Shown here piece by piece: positions 6,194-12,195 of a stretch of 12,195 bases of DNA. The position numbers and the translations under genes are program-made. A model generated the notes under the pieces. It made no database searches. It was not told the origin of the DNA and was given only the letters and a program-made list of their open reading frames with translations. The first letter of the stretch is position 1. Each line of letters begins with the position of its first letter. This stretch comes from an uncultured Flavobacteriaceae bacterium (GTDB lineage: Bacteria > Bacteroidota > Bacteroidia > Flavobacteriales > Flavobacteriaceae), in NCBI GenBank assembly GCA_945788155.1, contig CALZKX010000312.1:1-12195 (forward strand), written 5' to 3'.

Positions 6194-7744
6194 CTACATG
6201 TAATGGTCATTTACTAATTTAATAAAACTTTCAATGGTTGGTGCTTTTGCTGTTCTTATATCTTTAAATTGTTTTTTTGCTTCAGTTGCAGTTGTGTCAT
6301 TTAAGCAAAAAGCAATGATGTCTGGATCATTTTCCTTTAAATAGCTCTGTACAGTTAATGGGCTAAAAAACATAATGCCCTTGACGGAATCTTCTAATCT
6401 TTTGGCATCGTATTTTGTTTGATAGGCTTCAACTTTGTTTACTTTGATGTTGTTTTCACTTAAAATAGTTGGTAAAGGGTCGAATTTTAAATTGCCGCAG
6501 AAATACGTGGCTTCGGTTCCATCAATATATTCTACTAAATATTCGGCTAAGGTTTTGGCGTTTTTTTCTACCTGCGTCACTGAACCAATCCTTTTTTCTA
6601 TGAGTCGCTTAGTACGACGCCCAATACAGTATATATTTTTGAACTGTAACTCTGTTGCCGAAAAATTATGAAGCAAAGCATCTACGGCATTTCTATTTGA
6701 AATAATCACATTTTTTATTGGGCCTTGAACCACTTGAGGCTTAATCCTGTTTAAACTTATCTTTACAAAATCTGAGCTTTCAGCGATTACCTTTTCATTA
6801 AACAAAAGGCTTTGATCTAAAGTTAAAGTTTTTGTGGCATATAAGTTTTTAGGTTTACTTAAATTTTTAATAGAATCTATTAAGTTTTTACCACCACGCT
6901 CAATAATAAAATCGGCACAATAAGTCGCTATCTTGTTGTGCTCTCCTAATTTTTCAGTACGTTGAATTTCAATTTTTTTGCTACCATCAGGACTTAATAA
7001 AACACCTTTAAAATGAACTTCGTCTTCTTTTATAAAAGCTAAAGCACCAATAGCAGCTGAATAACTGTTTGCTAATAAATTTAGAAATTCACGTTCAATA
7101 CTTGTGCAAATATCCGTTTCTTCATGATTAAGTTCAGAGCAAATAGCTTTAATTTCCTTTTCCTCCTCAAGAGCAGTAATTATAATAGCTCCTTGAGCAG
7201 GCGCGGGAATCATCCAATCTAAATTAATGGAATCTTTTGGTTTTAAGCCTAATCGACCTAGATTACTAGCTTCAAAAATAGCGGCATTCCAAAGGTTATT
7301 ATCTTCTAATTTTTGTAGTTGAGTTGCATCATCACCATCTAGTTCAATTATGTTATGAGTTGGATACCTGTTAAGCCATTGCGCTCTATGTACTAAACTA
7401 TTAGTGGCAATAATAGCATCTTTTTGCGAGAGAAATTCTTCATTGTTTTTATAAACAAGCAAGTCTTTAAAATTTCCTCGTTTTAATATTGCAGCTTGTG
7501 AAATACCTTTTGGTAATTTGGCTGCAACGTCTTTTAATGAATGTACAGCAAGATCAATCTCGTTGTTTAACAGTTTTATATCAAGAGCTTTTGTGAAGTT
7601 AGCCTTATTTTTTAATTCGGGCGACAACTCTACTGGGACAATCTTGGTTTTGTGACCCAATTTTTCAAGCATTTGCTGTACAGCATTAGCTTTCCAAAGA
7701 CCCATTTGATTTTGGAGCGCACCAATTCTAATAATTTTAGCCAT
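6194..7744 (-). CDS. Fused HemC-HemD protein with a degenerate HemC (porphobilinogen deaminase) domain
   Basis: A 516-residue cytoplasmic protein. Residues 1-290 align with porphobilinogen deaminase (HemC): RIG at the N-terminus, LAVHSLKDV (65-73, keeping Asp72), RLGLKP and the DWMIPAPAQGA stretch (176-186). Residues about 299-516 align with uroporphyrinogen-III synthase (HemD): NAVDAL, CIGRRTK, FCGNL, VEAYQT (Tyr441), FFSPLTVQSYL and TTATEA. HemC-HemD fusions are known. Here the HemC active site is gone: the cofactor cysteine of L-E-G-G-C is Tyr228 (L-A-N-S-Y), the Arg pair of S-L-R-R is Val118-His119, the R-G-N-x-x-T-R loop is D-G-D-D-A-T-Q (136-142), and the N-terminal T-R-x-S is A-L-Q-N (9-12). 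The flexible loop before residue 51 is also shortened. HemD motifs are altered too (ISN for FTS; CLND for C-I-G-E). No frameshift or stop. HemC activity is very unlikely; HemD activity is doubtful. I therefore give no gene symbol. First gene of the operon. Confidence 0.87.
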   Translation of the reverse strand: MAKIIRIGALQNQMGLWKANAVQQMLEKLGHKTKIVPVELSPELKNKANFTKALDIKLLNNEIDLAVHSLKDVAAKLPKGISQAAILKRGNFKDLLVYKNNEEFLSQKDAIIATNSLVHRAQWLNRYPTHNIIELDGDDATQLQKLEDNNLWNAAIFEASNLGRLGLKPKDSINLDWMIPAPAQGAIIITALEEEKEIKAICSELNHEETDICTSIEREFLNLLANSYSAAIGALAFIKEDEVHFKGVLLSPDGSKKIEIQRTEKLGEHNKIATYCADFIIERGGKNLIDSIKNLSKPKNLYATKTLTLDQSLLFNEKVIAESSDFVKISLNRIKPQVVQGPIKNVIISNRNAVDALLHNFSATELQFKNIYCIGRRTKRLIEKRIGSVTQVEKNAKTLAEYLVEYIDGTEATYFCGNLKFDPLPTILSENNIKVNKVEAYQTKYDAKRLEDSVKGIMFFSPLTVQSYLKENDPDIIAFCLNDTTATEAKKQFKDIRTAKAPTIESFIKLVNDHYM

Positions 7745-7849
7745 GTTTTATTGGTTCTTCTAGTTGAAATTAATTATCGTAATGACATTAATTATAATCC
7801 CCTAATTTAGAAAGGAGCTTTAATGGCACACCTTCTATTTAAGGTTTTT

Positions 7850-7885
7850 CAAAGTTAGGTGTTTTTTGTGTTATCTATTAGTCAA
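7850..7885 (-). promoter_or_regulatory. Candidate Bacteroidota-type promoter for the HemC-HemD operon
   Basis: On the minus strand, TAACTTTG (7857-7850) fits the TAnnTTTG -7 consensus exactly. A TTG (7885-7883) lies 25 bases upstream, a little farther than the usual spacing of about 17-23. Transcription would begin near 7843, leaving a leader of about 100 bases. The box also lies in the loop between ACACCT (7828-7833) and AGGTGT (7857-7862), a weak hairpin. Confidence 0.4.
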
Positions 7886-7973
7886 TTTTAACTTAACAAT
7901 AAAAACATTTATACTTAGCTATAGACAAGTACAGATATAAAATTTTCCATACAATCTGGAGAAAAAACAATTT

Positions 7974-8017
7974 ACAAGGGCTCCTTGTTTGAATGAAGAT
8001 AACCAAAGGGTTATCTT
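7974..8017 (+). other. Tandem perfect hairpins in the leader region of the propeller gene
   Basis: The first hairpin is ACAAGG (7974-7979) with CCTTGT (7983-7988) around a GCT loop. The second is AAGATAACC (7996-8004) with GGTTATCTT (8009-8017) around an AAAG loop, a perfect 9-base stem followed by a T-rich tail. Either could be a terminator of a short transcript or attenuator, or the pair could be structure in a leader RNA. No plus-strand gene lies directly upstream to need a terminator. Confidence 0.5.
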
Positions 8018-8080
8018 ATTATCACACAGGATTAAAAATTGAGAGAGCAATAGTTAAAATTCAGAAGAAATAATTAGTAA

Positions 8081-8096
8081 TAAGAATTTATTCTTA
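8081..8096. repeat. Perfect 16-base palindrome upstream of the propeller gene
   Basis: TAAGAAT (8081-8087) and ATTCTTA (8090-8096) are perfect inverted arms with TT between them, 33 bases before the ATG at 8129. The size and place suit a dimeric regulator site, and it overlaps the near-consensus box TACTTTTA. In such AT-rich DNA chance is possible. Confidence 0.4.
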
Positions 8097-8128
8097 CTTT
8101 TAGTAGTTCATAATAAAACCAACTTAAA

Positions 8129-11100
8129 ATGCGATTATCAACACTATTCTTGGCAATAACATTATTGCTGTTTAATTATTCCCCAGTACAAGCACAAAAC
8201 ATTAATAAAAACCAATATGATGCACTAGAGTACAGGCTTATAGGCCCTTTTAGAGGAGGGAGAAGTGCAGCAGTAACAGGCGTTCCAAACCAACCTAATC
8301 TATTTTATTTTGGAGCAACTGGAGGAGGCATATGGAAAACCACCAACGGTGGCCGTGAATGGGAAAATATTTCCGACGGTTATTTTGGAGGTAGTATAGG
8401 CGCAATTACAGTGTCTAAAAGCGACCCTAATGTAATTTATGTTGGAGGCGGAGAAAAAACCGTTAGAGGAAATGTGTCTTCGGGTTATGGTATATGGAAA
8501 AGTGAAGATGCAGGAAAAACATGGACTTCTTTGGGATTGGATAAATCAAGACATATTCCAAGAATTGCTGTTCACCCAACCAATCCAGATATTGTTTATG
8601 CAGGCGTTATGGGAAATTTATACAAACCCACCCAAGAAAGAGGATTATATAAGAGTACTAATGGTGGAAAAACATGGCGTAAAACCCTGTTTTCAAACGA
8701 ACATGCAGGAGTTGTTGATTTACAAATGGATCCAACAAACCCTAGGATTTTATATGCATCAACATGGCGAATCAACAGAACCCCTTATAGTTTAAACTCT
8801 GGAGGCGAAGGTTCAGCACTATGGAAAAGTACTGATAGTGGTGAAACCTGGACAGAAATTTCAAAAAACAAAGGCTTCCCAACAGACACATTGGGAATTA
8901 TAGGCGTTACAGTATCGCCAGTAAACAATCAACGTGTATGGGCAATTGTTGAAAACAAAGACAAAGGCGGTTTGTATAGAAGTGAAGATGGAGGGGAAAC
9001 ATGGCGTTATATTAATAGCAATCGCAATCTGCGGCAAAGAGCTTGGTATTACACACGTGTTTATGCCGATACAAAAGATGTAGATAAAGTGTATGTTTTA
9101 AATGTTCGTTATCATAAAAGTACAGATGGCGGAAAAACATTTAGCACGCATGGTGCACCTCATGGAGATCATCACGATTTATGGATTGCACCAGAAAATC
9201 CAGACCGAATGATTATTGGAGATGATGGTGGTGCCCAAGTTACTTTTGATGGTGGCGAAACATGGAGTACTTATCACAATCAGCCAACAGCACAATTTTA
9301 TCGTGTCACGACCGATAACCATTTTCCGTATAGAATTTATGCTGCACAGCAAGATAATTCAACCGTAAGAATTCAACACAGAACAGATGGTAGGTTTATC
9401 ACCGAAGATGACTGGGAAAGCACAGCAGGTGGAGAATCGGCACATATTGCTATTGACCCTGAGAATGACGATATTGTATATGGTGGTAGCTATGGTGGTT
9501 ATTTAACACGTGTTAACCATGAACGAAAAACATCAAGAGCCATAAATGTTTGGCCTGATAATCCAATGGGTCATGGTGCCGAAGGGATGAAGTATCGTTT
9601 CCAATGGAATTTCCCCATAATTTTTTCAAAGCACAACCCTAATAAACTGTACACATTTTCTCAAAACGTTCATGTAACTGAAAACGAAGGGCAATCTTGG
9701 AAAATTATTAGTCCAGATTTAACCAGAAATGACCCAGAAAAACTAAAATCTTCAGGAGGACCAATTACTCAAGACAATACAGCTGTTGAATATTATTGTA
9801 CCATTTTCGCCGCTCAAGAATCATCTTTACAAGAAGGGCTGCTTTGGGTTGGTAGCGATGATGGATTGGTACATGTCACTAGAAACGGCGGACAAACCTG
9901 GGACAACGTGACACCAAAGGGAATGCCAGAATGGATGATGATAAATAGTGTGGAACCAAGCGCCTTTGACCCTGCAACCTGTTATATAGCAGGAACTAAA
10001 TACAAATCTGGTGATTTTGCACCTTATTTATATAAAACAAGCGATTACGGAAAGACTTGGTCAAAAATCACGAATGGTATTAATCCAGAACATTTTACAA
10101 GGGTAGTACGCGAAGACCCTAAACAAAAAGGATTATTATACGCTGGAACCGAAACAGGAATGTATATTTCTTTTAATGATGGCAAAAACTGGAAACAGTT
10201 CCAATTAAATTTACCTATTGTTCCTATTACTGATCTTACAATAAAAGATAATAGCTTAATAGTAGCAACTCAAGGACGAAGCTTATGGATGATAGATGAC
10301 TTAACTGTCATTCATCAACTTTACAATGCCGATAAATCTACAAATATATTGTTTAAACCTAAAGACACCTACAGAATGCGTGGAGGTAGTATTAAAGGGA
10401 GTAAAACCAATGGAACCAACCTTCAAAATGGTGTGATAACATATTTTAACTTGAATAATTACGATGAAAAAGACGAAGTATCCCTAACATATTTTGATAC
10501 AAAAGGAGATACTATTAAAACCTATAGCACTAAGTCTAAAGACAATAAATTATCTGTTAAAAAAGGAACCAATCAATTTATTTGGAATATGATTTATGAT
10601 GGTGCCCAACGTTTCTCAGGAATGATACTATGGGCAGGGAGTTTAAGAGGGCCAAAAGCTGTTCCAGGGAATTTTAAAATAAGTTTAAATGTAAATGGCG
10701 ACGTATTGAGCCAACCATTTACCATTTTGGCAGACCCTAGAGCAGAAGGTACTTTAGACGATATGAAAAAGCAATTTGTTTTTATAAAAGACATCAATAA
10801 AACACTGGACAACACTCATAAATCTATTAAAAAAATTAAAAAAATTAATGAAAAATTAGATGCTTTTATGGCGCAGTATAAGGGCAATGACAATGTTAAA
10901 GATTTGGTGGAAAAAGCCAAAACATTAAAAGATGAATTCTCTAAAATTGAAAAAGCACTTTACCAAACGAAAAACCGAAGTGGACAGGACCCTTTGAATT
11001 TTCCAATAAGACTCAACAACAAATTGGCGCACTTAAATTCATTGGTAGGTAGAGGGGATTTTGCACCTACTGATCAAGATGTTGCAGTTAAAAACGAATT

Positions 11101-11218
11101 AATACAAAAAATCAATACACAATTAGAAAAGTTTGACGATTTGGTAACAAAAGAAATTAAGGCGTTTAACCAAGCATTTAATGATAAGAAATTGAACTTC
11201 CTGTTTGTTGAAGATTAA
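8129..11218 (+). CDS. Secreted sortilin/VPS10-like beta-propeller protein with eleven Asp boxes
   Basis: A 1029-residue exported protein of the BNR/Asp-box, VPS10-like group that is widespread in Bacteroidota and often labelled glycosyl hydrolase without proof. A signal peptide spans about residues 1-22 (hydrophobic LFLAITLLLFNY, cleavage after VQA). Asp boxes of the S-x-D/N-x-G-x-T-W type begin near residues 70, 124, 175, 233, 284, 330, 371, 516, 583, 636 and 680, so one long or two stacked propellers fill roughly 30-725. A beta-rich part follows (about 740-870, ending FTILADPRAEGT), then a lysine-rich helical tail (about 875-1029) with likely coiled coil. No lipobox and no type IX sorting domain is evident. 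It stands alone, with its own terminator. Role and ligand are unknown; carbohydrate or peptide binding at the surface or in the periplasm is plausible. Start supported by the signal peptide and the TTAAAATG context. Confidence 0.88.
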   Translation: MRLSTLFLAITLLLFNYSPVQAQNINKNQYDALEYRLIGPFRGGRSAAVTGVPNQPNLFYFGATGGGIWKTTNGGREWENISDGYFGGSIGAITVSKSDPNVIYVGGGEKTVRGNVSSGYGIWKSEDAGKTWTSLGLDKSRHIPRIAVHPTNPDIVYAGVMGNLYKPTQERGLYKSTNGGKTWRKTLFSNEHAGVVDLQMDPTNPRILYASTWRINRTPYSLNSGGEGSALWKSTDSGETWTEISKNKGFPTDTLGIIGVTVSPVNNQRVWAIVENKDKGGLYRSEDGGETWRYINSNRNLRQRAWYYTRVYADTKDVDKVYVLNVRYHKSTDGGKTFSTHGAPHGDHHDLWIAPENPDRMIIGDDGGAQVTFDGGETWSTYHNQPTAQFYRVTTDNHFPYRIYAAQQDNSTVRIQHRTDGRFITEDDWESTAGGESAHIAIDPENDDIVYGGSYGGYLTRVNHERKTSRAINVWPDNPMGHGAEGMKYRFQWNFPIIFSKHNPNKLYTFSQNVHVTENEGQSWKIISPDLTRNDPEKLKSSGGPITQDNTAVEYYCTIFAAQESSLQEGLLWVGSDDGLVHVTRNGGQTWDNVTPKGMPEWMMINSVEPSAFDPATCYIAGTKYKSGDFAPYLYKTSDYGKTWSKITNGINPEHFTRVVREDPKQKGLLYAGTETGMYISFNDGKNWKQFQLNLPIVPITDLTIKDNSLIVATQGRSLWMIDDLTVIHQLYNADKSTNILFKPKDTYRMRGGSIKGSKTNGTNLQNGVITYFNLNNYDEKDEVSLTYFDTKGDTIKTYSTKSKDNKLSVKKGTNQFIWNMIYDGAQRFSGMILWAGSLRGPKAVPGNFKISLNVNGDVLSQPFTILADPRAEGTLDDMKKQFVFIKDINKTLDNTHKSIKKIKKINEKLDAFMAQYKGNDNVKDLVEKAKTLKDEFSKIEKALYQTKNRSGQDPLNFPIRLNNKLAHLNSLVGRGDFAPTDQDVAVKNELIQKINTQLEKFDDLVTKEIKAFNQAFNDKKLNFLFVED

Positions 11219-11237
11219 TGGGTTGATATAACTATAT

Positions 11238-11286
11238 AAAAGCCCTACATCTCATTTTTGTTATAACATGTTTGTAGGGCTTTTTT
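11238..11286 (+). terminator. Intrinsic terminator after the propeller gene
   Basis: A perfect 12-base stem, AAAAGCCCTACA (11238-11249) with TGTAGGGCTTTT (11273-11284), closes a 23-base loop and continues into a run of six T. It begins 20 bases after the propeller stop codon and should separate that gene from the histidine kinase downstream. Confidence 0.9.
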
Positions 11287-11359
11287 AAACGCAAACCCAA
11301 CAAGAACCACGCATAATATCATGGCTTGATTATTGATATAATTCACATAAATTTATTAA

Positions 11360-12195
11360 ATGACCTCTAAAAGACTTTCGTTACGTTCACGTATTTTTCT
11401 TTACATGATTTTGCTAGTTGTTGTAGCATCTATATTAATAGCTGCCGTAACACTTTTTCAATATAACGAACAGTCTAAAGACTATCACAAACAGCGTCTG
11501 GAACGAAAAGAAAGACAGATTTTATCTAGTATGGATTATGTACTGGAAGAAACAACTTACGAACGTACACCAGAAAGATTAGGGCTCATTTTTAAAGACA
11601 AAATTTACGAAATCGCCAATAATTTAAATGTCGATTTTAACCTATACGACCTTCAAGGAACTTTGGTAAAAAGCTCAGTACCAAATATTGAGAACGATTC
11701 TATATCAAGGCGTTTATCTCCAGAAATATTAAACCAGTTAAATTTTAGTGTAAACAAACGTTTTGTTGAAAAAAATGAAGCACTAGGAGGAAATTTCCAA
11801 TCCTCATATATTATTTTTTCAGACTACAACGCAAAACCTTTAGGCATTTTACATGTCCCATATTTTGATGATGATTCTTTTAATCAAGACGAGCTTAAAC
11901 AGTTTTTGGTTCGTTTGGGTTATGCCTACTTTTTCATGATTCTTGTTGCTGTTTTATTCGCTTATTTTGTGTCACGCTATATTACAAGGTCATTAAAAAC
12001 CATTAGTGATAAAATGAATGAAACACGTTTAGAAAAACGAAACAAAAAAATTGAACTTAAAGGAGCTAGTGTTGAGGTTTCTGCACTTGTAAAGTCTTAT
12101 AATAGTATGATTGACGAGCTGGAACAAAGTGCTGTACAGTTAGCAACAAGCGAGCGAGAACAAGCTTGGAGAGAAATGGCAAAACAAGTGGCACA
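11360..12195 (+). CDS. Sensor histidine kinase, N-terminal part (3' end outside window)
   Basis: The frame is open from ATG 11360 to the window end, 278 full codons. It encodes a membrane sensor kinase: a basic N-terminus, a first membrane segment at about residues 13-33, a periplasmic sensor region of about 150 residues (34-185), a second membrane segment near 186-208 (YFFMILVAVLFAYFV), then a HAMP-like linker (about 209-260, ending SYNSMIDELEQS). The last residues, REQAWREMAKQVA, are the lead-in to the H box H-E-I-K-N-P-L-T-P of this kinase type, so the window stops inside the phospho-acceptor histidine codon. No response regulator is seen upstream. Because the catalytic half is missing, the output cannot be named. 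The TTAAATG context and the strong terminator upstream support this start and an independent transcript. Confidence 0.88.
   Translation, partial: MTSKRLSLRSRIFLYMILLVVVASILIAAVTLFQYNEQSKDYHKQRLERKERQILSSMDYVLEETTYERTPERLGLIFKDKIYEIANNLNVDFNLYDLQGTLVKSSVPNIENDSISRRLSPEILNQLNFSVNKRFVEKNEALGGNFQSSYIIFSDYNAKPLGILHVPYFDDDSFNQDELKQFLVRLGYAYFFMILVAVLFAYFVSRYITRSLKTISDKMNETRLEKRNKKIELKGASVEVSALVKSYNSMIDELEQSAVQLATSEREQAWREMAKQVA

Larger units (their letters stand above)
7745..8128. other. 384-base divergent intergenic region
   Basis: This gap lies between the start of the HemC-HemD gene (minus) and the large propeller gene (plus) and must hold both promoters. It contains a perfect TAnnTTTG box on the minus strand (7857-7850), two perfect hairpins in a row (7974-7988 and 7996-8017) and a perfect 16-base palindrome (8081-8096). 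A near match to the box on the plus strand, TACTTTTA (8095-8102), lacks a well-placed -33 element. I see no coding frame worth reporting. Confidence 0.65.

Noticed and set aside
6435..6671. Open frame on the plus strand opposite the HemC-HemD gene
   Set aside because: Short, antisense to a strongly supported frame, no recognisable motif or start context.
8095..8102. TACTTTTA as the -7 box of the propeller gene
   Set aside because: One mismatch to TAnnTTTG and no TTG at the expected distance upstream; mentioned only as a possibility.
8439..8795. Second plus-strand frame inside the propeller gene
   Set aside because: Out of frame with the Asp-box protein; the repeated GGAAAAACATGG-like DNA of the boxes produces a spurious open frame.
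10594..10815. Open frame on the minus strand opposite the propeller gene
   Set aside because: Short antisense shadow with no motif.
11326..11355. TTG, 19 bases, TAAATTTA before the histidine kinase gene as a promoter
   Set aside because: The spacing fits but the last base of the box does not, and the start of transcription would fall on the ATG itself; too weak to call.

Overview
The window is AT-rich and reads like a chromosome segment from a marine or environmental member of the Flavobacteriaceae (Bacteroidota). The signs are: no strong Shine-Dalgarno sequences, starts often set in a TTAAAATG-like context, signal peptides ending in ...AQ, a large secreted Asp-box/sortilin-like protein of the kind common in this phylum, and a TAnnTTTG-type promoter box. 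No rRNA, tRNA, CRISPR array, transposase or phage gene was seen.

Layout. (1) Plus strand, 1-1182: the two subunits of a 3-oxoacid CoA-transferase (scoA, cut by the window start, then scoB). (2) 1183-1672: a 490-base gap between converging genes, with a two-way terminator and a short degenerate direct repeat. (3) Minus strand, 7744 down to 1673: six tightly packed genes that look like one operon. In transcription order they are a HemC-HemD fusion, an EI24/CysZ-like membrane protein, a secreted serine hydrolase, a CNNM/CBS membrane protein, an Ogt-type DNA alkyl transferase and a PolB-like 3'-5' exonuclease. (4) 7745-8128: a 384-base divergent intergenic region with a candidate promoter for the minus-strand operon and several perfect hairpins. 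(5) Plus strand, 8129-11218: a 1029-residue secreted beta-propeller protein with eleven Asp boxes and a helical tail, followed by a strong terminator. (6) Plus strand, 11360 to the end: the N-terminal sensor half of a histidine kinase, cut at its phospho-acceptor histidine.

The most unusual part is the heme end of the minus-strand operon. The HemC half keeps the fold-level sequence of a flavobacterial porphobilinogen deaminase, yet it has lost the cofactor-binding cysteine, the catalytic arginines and part of the active-site loop, while the reading frame stays open for 516 codons. The HemD half also departs from the usual motifs. Just after the EI24 gene, a 96-base piece overlapping it by 8 bases looks like the first ~30 codons of a GNAT acetyltransferase, now joined to the serine hydrolase. 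From memory, Flavobacteriaceae often keep EI24 and a GNAT gene among hemA/C/D/E/F/B; none of hemA, hemB, hemE or hemF is present here. I infer a heme-synthesis locus that is either decaying or has been turned to another use.

The other genes appear ordinary and intact: ketone-body/acetoacetate CoA transfer, DNA repair (Ogt with a C-terminal clamp-binding-like peptide, next to an exonuclease), membrane transport, cell-surface hydrolysis and two-component sensing.
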